Positions 8,411-16,337 of a stretch of 64,000 nucleotides of DNA are shown one piece after another; position 1 is the first letter of the stretch, and every line of letters begins with the position of its first letter. The DNA is taken from contig JALETQ010000026.1 of NCBI GenBank assembly GCA_022781445.1, forward strand, positions 96,701 through 160,700, in the 5' to 3' direction. Source of the stretch: Prevotella sp. Its GTDB lineage: Bacteria > Bacteroidota > Bacteroidia > Bacteroidales > Bacteroidaceae. The notes under the pieces were generated by a model that saw only the letters and a list, made by a program, of their open reading frames with translations, was not told where the DNA came from and did no database searches. The translations under genes were made by a program, and so were the position numbers.

Positions 8411-9429
8411 GCGGAAGTATGCTTATGACTGATGATAACGTAAATGATGACAGGTGCGCCCATCACGGGAGTGACCGCATTGAGCGGAATGACGCTGTAT
8501 TCGCCCGGCAGGTAGCACACCAGATTGCACACCAATGCCACCAACGCACCCATGATGATGGTGGCAGGGAGCAGCCACCGGTGGTTTTCGGTCGACAGAA
8601 GGAGGCGTGCCAGATGGGGAACAGCCAGTCCGATGAATGCCACCGGACCGCAGAAGGCTGTCGTAACGGCTGTGAGCAAGCCCGTGATGAGGAGCAGGCG
8701 GTTGCGGACGGCAATGGTGCGGATGCCCAGATTCTCGGCATATTGTTCACCGAGCAAAAGAGCATTGAGCGGTTTGATGAGCCCCACGGCAGCTGCCAGT
8801 CCGCTGATGGTGAACAAGGCAAATATAGGAAGATGACTCATGGTGACCCCGGCGAAACTGCCCAAGCCCCACACCAGATAGGACTTGACACCCTCGTCGG
8901 TGGCAAAGAAATTGAGAAGGGCTATCGCTGACGAGGCAAGGTAGCCTATCATGATGCCGATGATGAGTAGCATGATGTTGTTGCGCACCATCGACGAGAA
9001 GATGAAGATAATCAACATGACAGCCATCGCACCGGCAAAGGCCGCCACGAGGACTGCCAGAAAACCGCTGATGTCGAGCGAGCCGACACCCAGTGAGCCG
9101 CCAAAGAGGAGAATGACCAAGGCAACTCCCAGGCCGGCACCGCTGTTGATGCCGAAGATGGACGGACCGGCGAGCGGATTTTTGAATGCCGTCTGCAACA
9201 GCAGGCCGCTCACGGCGAGCGAAGAACCGCATAACACGGCAGTGACTGCCTGAGGTAGGCGCGACTCCATGATGATGTATTGCCAGCCGTCGTTTGACGA
9301 CGGACGGCCCGAAAGGATGCCGACAATCTCGCCGACGGGTATCTTCACCGTCCCGAAAAAGAGGTTCAAGACGAAGAATATGCCGGTCAGAAGTGCCAGG
9401 AAAATGCAGTATCGGGTGCCTTTGCTCAT
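8407..9429 (-). CDS. btuC: FecCD-family permease of the B12 importer (BtuC-type)
   Basis: 340 residues, almost wholly hydrophobic with about nine to ten membrane helices. Family landmarks include SRLPQAVTAVLCGSSLAVSG, LLQTAFKNPLAGPSIFGINSGA near residues 75-95 and GPVAFIGLAVPHLAR near residue 265. The start overlaps the binding-protein gene by 4 bases, and the end overlaps the ATPase by 4 bases, implying translational coupling. It would form the dimeric inner-membrane channel through which cobalamin passes from the periplasmic lipoprotein. Confidence 0.9.
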   Translation of the reverse strand: MSKGTRYCIFLALLTGIFFVLNLFFGTVKIPVGEIVGILSGRPSSNDGWQYIIMESRLPQAVTAVLCGSSLAVSGLLLQTAFKNPLAGPSIFGINSGAGLGVALVILLFGGSLGVGSLDISGFLAVLVAAFAGAMAVMLIIFIFSSMVRNNIMLLIIGIMIGYLASSAIALLNFFATDEGVKSYLVWGLGSFAGVTMSHLPIFALFTISGLAAAVGLIKPLNALLLGEQYAENLGIRTIAVRNRLLLITGLLTAVTTAFCGPVAFIGLAVPHLARLLLSTENHRWLLPATIIMGALVALVCNLVCYLPGEYSVIPLNAVTPVMGAPVIIYVIISHKHTSA

Positions 9430-10589
9430 GGGTTCAGCGGCAGGTAATAATCGTTTGAAGCCGTCGGCAGTGCACCCGGATGGAAGATGCTGATCATGTT
9501 GCGCAACAACCTGTCGGGACGGAAGGGTGTTTCTTCGTAAAAAAGCGTTTGCCGCACGTTGCAGGCGTAGACCTTTCGGTTGCGGAAAGCCGCCAGACGA
9601 TCATAGCCCGCATATTCGGAACGCAACTGCGGGTAGGTCATCGGTCGGTCATTGTCGTAGCGGAACAACCAAATGTCGGCCGTTCCGGCTTTTGCCAAGA
9701 TGCTTTCGAAGGGCATGGAGATGCTTCCGCTGCGTCGTTCGTTCCGGAAAACATAATTGCCGCCGGCATCGGTGATGAGCCTCCCGATGGTGCTTTCGCC
9801 CCCGGGCACATACCAAACGGTGCCCATCATCTTGTCCATCAGTACCGACGGACGGTCGGAACGGTGCGCAACCGATCCCGTCAAGGCATTGTAGGTGGAG
9901 TCGACGACGGCAAAGAGGCTGTCGGCCTTTGCCTCTGCACCGGTGAGCATCCCGTAGAACTTCATCCATTCGGCTCGTCCCAACGGCGAGGACTCCATAT
10001 AGTCGGCACATTCGATGAGCGGAACGCCCAGATCTTCGAGCTTGCCGTAGCCGCCGCTGTTCTCGAAGGGCGAGAGTAGCAAGGCCTCGGGGTGAAGGTG
10101 GATGATGCGTTCGATGGCCGGGTTCATGCCTTCGCCACAGTCGGCAATGACACCTTTGCGGGCTTGTTCCTGAATCCACGGAATTTTGATGTACCTCAGT
10201 TCGGTCACGCCGACGATGCTTTTTTGTTGCTCCAGTGCCATCATCAGGCTGCAATGAACAGTGGTGAACACGACGTTGCGTTGCAAAGGCGTGCGCACGA
10301 CGGTTCCCTTGGGCAGGTGAGCCGGTAAGGTACGATGGCGATCCACGAGGATATAGGTGTGGAGCGTCTGCCCTTCTTTCCAGGGATTGGCAACGGTGAC
10401 GACGGTATAACCGGCATGTTTCACGATGGTAAGCAACCGGGCATACTTCATGGTGACGGTATCGCCCGAACCAAAAGAGGCCTTGGAGTGCGTTGACCGG
10501 CAGGCCGTGAACAATGCGAAACCCGAGAGAAAGGCGACGAAAGCTGCCGAGGCAAGGATGCGCGAAGTGTGATGACGAAGGATTTTCAT
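9426..10589 (-). CDS. btuF: Periplasmic substrate-binding lipoprotein of the B12 importer (BtuF-type)
   Basis: 387 residues. The N-terminus has a lipoprotein signal with lipobox FTAC, lipidated Cys30. The remainder fits the two-lobed helical-backbone binding proteins (TroA/BtuF fold): VVFTTVHCSLMMALEQQ, AIERIIHLHPEALLLSP, then IGRLITDAGGNYVF in the C lobe. It delivers substrate to the FecCD permease encoded immediately downstream. The riboswitch-led operon makes cobalamin the likely ligand. The spacer to the upstream propeller gene (10590-10702) contains a hairpin. Confidence 0.85.
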   Translation of the reverse strand: MKILRHHTSRILASAAFVAFLSGFALFTACRSTHSKASFGSGDTVTMKYARLLTIVKHAGYTVVTVANPWKEGQTLHTYILVDRHRTLPAHLPKGTVVRTPLQRNVVFTTVHCSLMMALEQQKSIVGVTELRYIKIPWIQEQARKGVIADCGEGMNPAIERIIHLHPEALLLSPFENSGGYGKLEDLGVPLIECADYMESSPLGRAEWMKFYGMLTGAEAKADSLFAVVDSTYNALTGSVAHRSDRPSVLMDKMMGTVWYVPGGESTIGRLITDAGGNYVFRNERRSGSISMPFESILAKAGTADIWLFRYDNDRPMTYPQLRSEYAGYDRLAAFRNRKVYACNVRQTLFYEETPFRPDRLLRNMISIFHPGALPTASNDYYLPLNP

Positions 10590-10613
10590 ATCGGAGAAAA
10601 GATGAAAGTATGA

Positions 10614-10679
10614 ACGACAGACTTCCCGGAGAGCAGGCTTCCCGCCAAAGGAGAGCCCTCCGGGGAAATCTGTCTGTTC
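10614..10679. other. Inverted repeat between propeller and binding-protein genes
   Basis: ACAGACTTCCCGG near 10616 is mirrored by CCGGGGAAATCTGTCTGT ending near 10679, with a loop of about 35 bases. On the operon transcript it would form a long stem, possibly an attenuating or RNA-stabilising element that separates the outer-membrane genes from the ABC genes. No U-run follows. Confidence 0.4.
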
Positions 10680-10702
10680 GTGGTGATGAGAACGGTCGTA
10701 GT

Positions 10703-11815
10703 TTACTTGAACAACAATTTGGTCCTGAAGGCGAACGTCGTCGGGCCCACACCGGTGTCATAGGTCTTGTGGAGGTTGCCGGCAGCGTCGTAGATGTTGA
10801 CATAGCCGGCTGCCTTGTAGTCGGCATAGCCCGTTTCGGGATTCTTCTTCAGTGATGCCACATAGAGCCATCCCTTCACGAGGTCGATGCCGATGGCGGC
10901 AGGACTGTCGATGTTTTGTAAGGCCAGTGCGGTGACACTGCCGTTGCGCGTGTCATACTTGTTATAGGCTATCTTCGTGGTGGGGTAGGGGTTGTTGTAC
11001 GAATAGACGAAACGATCGTTGGCAGTCATGGCGGTAGCGTCGACGATGCGGTTCATCGTGTCGTCGTCGTTGAGCCGGCGGATGCCGTTGTCGTGCTGGT
11101 TGTATTCGGCATCATAGCCGCCATAGTCGAGGAAGAAGAGTTCGTTGCCCGATACGGCGAAATACTGCGGGTTGATGACATCCTTGCCGACGATGGCGGT
11201 TGCGGTATTGGTCTTGAGGTTGATCTTGGAGATCGACGGGGTCTTGCCGTTGCCGTAATCGGAGTTGGCTACATAAAGGAAGCCGTTGTGCACGATGATT
11301 CCTTCGGGATAGGAGCCTGCCTGGTAGAGATCCTTGCGCTCGTAGGCAATGGTGTCGATGGCAGCCACCACGCCGCCGAAGGTCGATACATACACCTTTC
11401 CTTCGTAGGAGCAGAGGCGGCGGGGCTTCAGTCCGGTGTCATTGCCCACGAGTTCTTTGGTATCAATGCGTTTGATGGCCTTGAATGTCTTGGAATCGAG
11501 GACCCAGAGGGTGTTTTCGTTGGTGACGGTGACGTAGAGTTTCGTGCCGTAAACGAGGGCGTCGTTAGCTGTACTGCCCAGCGACATGCCGTTGGCCTTG
11601 GCAAAAACGTTCTGCGTGGCAGCTTCCTTCTCATAGTCAAAGAGGGTGAGGCTGCCCGGGATTCCGGCCCTTTCGTTGCCCGAACAAACGGTCAGCATAC
11701 CGTCGATGACTTCAAATCCTTGCAAATTCTTCTTGGGGTCGTCATCGTCATTACAAGCCGTGAAGAGGGATGCTCCCATCAATAGCGCGGCGATAGTCCA
11801 CAAATGTTTTTTCAT
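10703..11815 (-). CDS. btuG: BtuG-like surface beta-propeller lipoprotein
   Basis: 370 residues. The lipobox FTAC gives lipidated Cys21, followed by NDDDDP, an acidic stretch typical of Bacteroidetes surface-exported lipoproteins. The body shows repeated blade-like units (KLYVTVTNENTLWVLD, KVYVSTFGGVVAAID, FLYVANSDYGNG, WLYVASLKKN), like YncE-type seven-bladed propellers. In Bacteroides, BtuG is such a propeller; it binds cobalamin at the cell surface and pairs with BtuB. The gene here lies directly downstream of a BtuB-type receptor and a cobalamin riboswitch, which supports the same role. Direct ligand evidence is absent. Confidence 0.78.
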   Translation of the reverse strand: MKKHLWTIAALLMGASLFTACNDDDDPKKNLQGFEVIDGMLTVCSGNERAGIPGSLTLFDYEKEAATQNVFAKANGMSLGSTANDALVYGTKLYVTVTNENTLWVLDSKTFKAIKRIDTKELVGNDTGLKPRRLCSYEGKVYVSTFGGVVAAIDTIAYERKDLYQAGSYPEGIIVHNGFLYVANSDYGNGKTPSISKINLKTNTATAIVGKDVINPQYFAVSGNELFFLDYGGYDAEYNQHDNGIRRLNDDDTMNRIVDATAMTANDRFVYSYNNPYPTTKIAYNKYDTRNGSVTALALQNIDSPAAIGIDLVKGWLYVASLKKNPETGYADYKAAGYVNIYDAAGNLHKTYDTGVGPTTFAFRTKLLFK

Positions 11816-11838
11816 TTTTCTTGCTTTTTGAGGTGTGA

Positions 11839-13836
11839 TTATAATTGATAACTCATGCTTATCTGAAAGTTCCTGCCCGGCATGGGGTAGAAACGCACGA
11901 TCTCGTATGACTTGTCGAAGATGTTTTTGAGGTCGAAGCGCACGTCAAAGGTGTGCCGGCCTGTGGTGAACCTTCGGTAGAGCGACAGTCCGAAAGAGGC
12001 ATAACCGTCGATGCCGGTGTCGGGGTAATGCTCGTTGGTGCCGAAGCGCATGTCCGTGGCAATCATGTCGAGCACCACGTTGACCCACGGATTCTCGTAG
12101 GTCAGCGAGGCACTGCCCGAGTGGAGCGGCGTGTAGGCCAGCTGATAGCCGTAGTAGGGTGAGTCCTTGCGGGTGCGGTTGGTGGCGCGCTGGTAGCTGT
12201 AGGAAGTGGCAAGGAGCAGCCGATGGCGATGGGCGAGGCCATACCGGCAGAATACCGAGGCATCGATGCCCAGCGTGCGCACCCTGCCTACGTTGATGTT
12301 GGTCCACACAAACATGTTGAGGGGCACGGCAACTATCTTGTCTTTCACGTGATTGAGGTATCCGTCGAGCGTGAGGCGCAGTGCCGACGTGTGTCCGAAG
12401 TCTTTGCCGAAGGTGATGCCCAGGTTGAACTGGTCGGTGAGTTCGGGCAGCAGGGTCTTGCTTCCGTAATGGAAAAAGTAGTTCTCGTTGAAGGAAGGTG
12501 CGCGGAAAATGTTCTTGTAGGAGGCGCGCAGGTAAAGCTCGCGGTGTGCCAGCAGGCGGCAGGACAGCGACACGGAAGGTGAAAGCCGGTGCATGTCGCG
12601 GGCTCCGTCGCCCGATTTCTCTTGGTTGAGATAGATAGATGCCAGCAGACGCGCCGTCACCGTGAGCCTCCCGGCGGCATAACGGGCGGTCAGCGACTGC
12701 AGGATGGAATGGCGCGATGGGCGTGTGTCGGTGGCGAGCGAGCTCTTGAGGTCGTTGAAGAAATAATCTGCCGAGTAGCCGAACGACCATGCGTCGTCCG
12801 GCAGGTACAGCAGGCAGGCTGCCACATAGGCTTCGCGCTGCCGGTAGTCGGCGTTCATGATGCCGCCGGCGTAGGCTTCGTCGCGGTACCGGGTGTCGCT
12901 CCGGTCGGCTTTGGCGAGGGCTTTCCATTTCCACCTGCTGCCGCCGGTGTCGGTGTATTGCAGCTGGACAAAGACATTGCGGTCGCGCAGATGCTCCCTG
13001 TTGATGTTGGTGTAGAAGCGCACTTGTCCGGGCAGCTGCCGGTCGTTGTCGTAGGCATAGACCTTGCCTTGCCACTGCCTGCCGGGCGATGCCTGCCAGA
13101 TGAGGTCGGCCTCGGCACGTGCCGTCTTCATGCGGCTGTTTGTCCGTCGCTCGCGGGTCACGACGGTGAGGTTGCGCAAGGTGTAGGGATAGTCGTTTTC
13201 GGCATAGGTGTATTCGCCTTTGACGGCATAGGACAGACGGCGGGAATCGTTTCCCGACAGCCTGACGTAGGGGCTGAGGTAGCCGAAGGAGCCTGCCTTC
13301 ATCGACGCATGGATGTGGAAGGCCGCCGAGTCGGTTGGTGGCGACAGCGTCTGAATGGTTACCAGTGCTGCCGAAGCGGCCTGGCGGGCGGGCAGGAAGA
13401 CGGCGTTGTTGTCGCCGACGGTCACCGAGAGGTAATCGACATCGGTCAGCGAGTAGCGCGACAGGTCGATTTCGCTGCCCTGGATCTCCCCCAGCACCAC
13501 GCCGTCGTAGCTCACTCCCGTGTGCTTCGCCCCGAATCCGCGCACCGAGACGGTTTTCAGTCCGCCTGCACCGCCGTAGTCCTTGAGTACGATGCCGGGC
13601 ATGCGGTTGAGCGCATCGGCGACGTCGAGGATGCCGCGTTGCAGCATTTCCCGGCGGGTAAGGAGCTGAAGGGGAGAGGAGGACTGTACCGACCTTGACG
13701 GACGGCGGTCGCTGACCACCACTTCCCCGATGTCGCGGACGGGGAGGCGGGCGGTGTCGCTTGGCGCGGGTTGGGCCTTGGATGCGGCGGCCAAGCAGAG
13801 AAGCACTGTGGCATGAATGACTTTCCTGGTTTGCAT
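11839..13836 (-). CDS. btuB: TonB-dependent outer-membrane receptor, BtuB-type
   Basis: 665 residues. A signal peptide (to about residue 21, SKAQ) is followed by a TonB-box-like region (IGEVVVSDRR), a plug domain (residues about 50-150, with DVADALNRMPGIVLKDYGG and VSVRGFGAKHTGVSYDG) and a 22-strand barrel ending in the aromatic signature QISMSYQL. There is no N-terminal SusC-type carboxypeptidase-like domain, so it is a classical receptor. It is the first gene after the cobalamin riboswitch and precedes the propeller lipoprotein by 23 bases. Role: energised uptake of corrinoids across the outer membrane. Confidence 0.88.
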   Translation of the reverse strand: MQTRKVIHATVLLCLAAASKAQPAPSDTARLPVRDIGEVVVSDRRPSRSVQSSSPLQLLTRREMLQRGILDVADALNRMPGIVLKDYGGAGGLKTVSVRGFGAKHTGVSYDGVVLGEIQGSEIDLSRYSLTDVDYLSVTVGDNNAVFLPARQAASAALVTIQTLSPPTDSAAFHIHASMKAGSFGYLSPYVRLSGNDSRRLSYAVKGEYTYAENDYPYTLRNLTVVTRERRTNSRMKTARAEADLIWQASPGRQWQGKVYAYDNDRQLPGQVRFYTNINREHLRDRNVFVQLQYTDTGGSRWKWKALAKADRSDTRYRDEAYAGGIMNADYRQREAYVAACLLYLPDDAWSFGYSADYFFNDLKSSLATDTRPSRHSILQSLTARYAAGRLTVTARLLASIYLNQEKSGDGARDMHRLSPSVSLSCRLLAHRELYLRASYKNIFRAPSFNENYFFHYGSKTLLPELTDQFNLGITFGKDFGHTSALRLTLDGYLNHVKDKIVAVPLNMFVWTNINVGRVRTLGIDASVFCRYGLAHRHRLLLATSYSYQRATNRTRKDSPYYGYQLAYTPLHSGSASLTYENPWVNVVLDMIATDMRFGTNEHYPDTGIDGYASFGLSLYRRFTTGRHTFDVRFDLKNIFDKSYEIVRFYPMPGRNFQISMSYQL

Positions 13837-13949
13837 GGGCGTTCCCGTAATCGTCTTTCACCGAGACGAGGAGAATTTGACCCGGTCGTTCATCCGGCCG
13901 TCTTGCACGGCTTGCGGTTCGGGCACTGATGACCGACTTGGGGTTCACG

Positions 13950-14120
13950 GCACTGTGGCAGGTATTCTGACTTTCCCCGGCTTGTCTTTCCTTCCCGGCG
14001 TTGGTTCAAGAATGCCAGTGGCTTTATACAGACAAGCGTTTCCGCGGGGGATTACAGCAGCGGGACTGTCCGGGAATCTCACCCGGTTCCCTCTTGCGTC
14101 GCCCGGAGGGCGAACCATGA
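13950..14120 (-). promoter_or_regulatory. Cobalamin riboswitch controlling the B12 uptake operon
   Basis: Reading the minus strand from about 14115 downwards, the conserved core appears in order: GGGAACCGGGTGAGATTCCC, then GGACAGTCCCGCTGCTGTAA, then the B12 box with GCCACTG, then GGGAAGG and AGTCAGAATACCTGCC. These match the cobalamin riboswitch consensus. It lies in the 5' leader, about 115 bases before the receptor start. When adenosylcobalamin or related corrinoids bind, expression of such operons normally falls. Confidence 0.9.
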
Positions 14121-14128
14121 ATGCGCTG

Positions 14129-14136
14129 CAAAGATA
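14129..14136 (-). promoter_or_regulatory. -7 box of the riboswitch transcript
   Basis: The minus strand reads TATCTTTG directly upstream of the riboswitch core, so transcription would begin just before the aptamer. No perfect TTTG lies 20 bases further upstream. Confidence 0.55.
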
Positions 14137-14361
14137 CTGATTTTTATTGTAAACGGAAGATTTGCCTGCTTTCTTTTGGGCAATGGCCGGCAAACAACCG
14201 CTTTTCCGTTCCCTCTCTCCCTCGTGCCTTTCCGCGGTGTTTCGTCCGTGAGGCGTTTGTGCTTCTCAAGGTTTCGGACGTGCCGTCTTGCCTCGTGCAG
14301 ACGCTGCCGGCGCATCGGGAAAAGGGACTGCCGGAACGGCGGTTCGGGAAGGACGGAAGAA

Positions 14362-14515
14362 ACCGTCGACGTATTTTGGAAAAACCCTCGACGGTTTTCC
14401 GGGAAACCGTCGAGGGTTTTCTGCAAATATGACGTCATATTTTGCCGGATATGACGTCATATTTCACCGGAAATGACGTCATATTTCTTTGGAGATGACG
14501 TCATGTTTCTTCATG
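14362..14515. repeat. Seven-unit 22-base tandem array of changing palindromes
   Basis: Units start at 14362, 14384, 14406, 14428, 14450, 14472 and 14494, exactly 22 bases apart. The first three carry GTCGAC, CTCGACGG and CCGTCGAGG cores. The last four carry the perfect palindrome ATGACGTCAT. Each core is followed by a T-rich stretch (TTTT or ATTT) and about eight variable bases often ending in GGA or GAA. The array sits in the spacer between the riboswitch promoter and the C69 peptidase gene, which otherwise appears gene-free. Confidence 0.85.
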
Positions 14516-14669
14516 CCTGTCCGTGGAGGCCAGGAAGCGTGCCGTCGGGGTAGGGGAAATCCCCCGTCCGGGCGTGCGGCGTGAGGGCACGGAAAAGGCC
14601 TGCCGTCCGGAGGGGGGACGACAGGCCCGGGCGGACGAAGGGCAGGCATGGCACTGCCCGTCGCCGGTA

Positions 14670-16301
14670 TCAGGGTTGCATCATGCGCTCTCCCACCTGC
14701 CTGGACATGCCCTTGGCATAGCCTGCGGGATAGCCCGGACGTTGCACGCGGGCGCCGATGCCGGTCTTGGTGCGGGCAAACCTGCCGTCTTTTTCGGGCT
14801 TGACGGTCATGTCGTTGTACTTCACGATGAGGTATGTGGCAAGTCGTTTCCACCGTGCCAGCATCTCCTGTGCCTTGGCGTTGCTGTAGCCGTTGAGGTA
14901 TTTCACGGCACTTTCGGGCGACTGTGCGTAGAGGGCCGCCGCCTTTTCCTCCACGGCTTTCTGGTTGGCGACGAGTGCATGGTCGATCGAGTCGCGCACC
15001 GCCTTCAGGGAGGGGAACATCTGTGCGTAGCGCGGATATACCATGTTGCTCACCCAGTTGCACACCCAGTAGGCGTTCTTGTCCGAGAATGTCACGGCAT
15101 CGGCGCCTTCGGTGTTGAAGCATTCGGGTTGAACGGTGTTTCCGCAGTAAATGGGAATGTAGGGAGTCATGTTGCCGTCGTCGTTGGCAAACCACAAGAT
15201 GCCGCCCACCTGGCGCGGAAGCCATGAGCGCATCTGGGACACATACGAGAAAGCCGACTGCTGTGTGCTGATGGGACGTTCGTTGAAATACTTCCTGCCG
15301 TCGACCTCGTAGCTCAGCGGCGTGGGACGATAGGGCATCTCCCAGATGCCGCCGCCCATGTCTTGGTCGAGCGAGAGGGGGGTGCCTTCATAGTGGTCGC
15401 GCATACATTCGCGCATGTCCTCCAGGCTTACCTTGCGGTCGGGAACGATCCAGAGGGGCATGGGCTCGGCATTCTCTTCCTTGCCGAGTACCCAGGGCAG
15501 GTACTTGTCCATGCCTTTGTCGAACTTGCGGAAGAAGCTGTAGACACGGGCATCGCAGAAACGGCGTCCGCCGAAGTCGGCCGGGCAGTAGGCGGCGGCG
15601 AAGTCGAAGTCGTCGTCCTTGCCGTTGAACCATCCTTTCTCGCGGGCAAACCTGATGACGTCTTTCGAGTACATCACGTTCTGCTTGTCCTTGCGGTCGA
15701 ATTTACGGATGCGGGCTTGGTTGGCATGGGCGCAGATGGCGTTGTCGGGAATGCGGACAGCCACCCAGACGGCACCCTTGCCGCCGGTTCCCTTGCCGAC
15801 CATTTCCATGATCCATGCTTCGTCGGGGTCGCAGATGGTGAACGATTCGCCGCCCGAATGGAAGCCATGCTTCTCCACCAGCGAGGTCATCACCCTGATG
15901 GCTTCGCGCGCCGTCCTGGAACGCTGGAGCGCAATGTATATCAGCGAACCGTAATCGATGATGGATGTCGTGTCGGTGAGCTCTTCCCGGCCGCCGAAGG
16001 TGGTCTCGCCGATGGTCACCTGGTACTCGTTGATGTTGCCGATGACGTTGTAGGTCTCCGCAGCCTCGGGAATCTGTCCGAGATAGACGCCCGAATCCCA
16101 GTCATGGATGGGGCGCATGGTTCCGGGCTTGTGCTTGCCGGCAGGATAGTGGCAGAGGTTGATGAACATGCCGTAGTCGTCGGCACTGTAGGTACATAGC
16201 ACCGAACCGTCGGTCGTCGCCTTCTTTCCTGCAATGAGATTGGTGCATGCCGTCGAGGTCATGGCCGCCAGCAGGAATACAGATACAAATAGTTTTTTCA
16301 T
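14670..16301 (-). CDS. C69-family dipeptidase (PepD-like), secreted
   Basis: 543 residues. A hydrophobic leader ends at Cys19 in the motif CTNLIAGKKATTDGSV. In family C69 this cysteine becomes the N-terminal nucleophile after leader removal, and CxxxxxGKKAxxDGS is diagnostic. Later conserved blocks include GYGSLIYIALQRSRTAREAI-like residues near 120-140, SFTICDPDEAWIMEM and ICAHANQARI. These N-terminal nucleophile hydrolases cleave dipeptides and some small amide bonds. The leader suggests a periplasmic location, and because the cysteine could also be read as a lipobox, lipidation is an alternative. It follows the M23 peptidase by 36 bases and may share its transcript. Confidence 0.88.
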   Translation of the reverse strand: MKKLFVSVFLLAAMTSTACTNLIAGKKATTDGSVLCTYSADDYGMFINLCHYPAGKHKPGTMRPIHDWDSGVYLGQIPEAAETYNVIGNINEYQVTIGETTFGGREELTDTTSIIDYGSLIYIALQRSRTAREAIRVMTSLVEKHGFHSGGESFTICDPDEAWIMEMVGKGTGGKGAVWVAVRIPDNAICAHANQARIRKFDRKDKQNVMYSKDVIRFAREKGWFNGKDDDFDFAAAYCPADFGGRRFCDARVYSFFRKFDKGMDKYLPWVLGKEENAEPMPLWIVPDRKVSLEDMRECMRDHYEGTPLSLDQDMGGGIWEMPYRPTPLSYEVDGRKYFNERPISTQQSAFSYVSQMRSWLPRQVGGILWFANDDGNMTPYIPIYCGNTVQPECFNTEGADAVTFSDKNAYWVCNWVSNMVYPRYAQMFPSLKAVRDSIDHALVANQKAVEEKAAALYAQSPESAVKYLNGYSNAKAQEMLARWKRLATYLIVKYNDMTVKPEKDGRFARTKTGIGARVQRPGYPAGYAKGMSRQVGERMMQP

Positions 16302-16337
16302 CTTGTTTGGTGTTATATGATTCTTGATTGCTTGACT

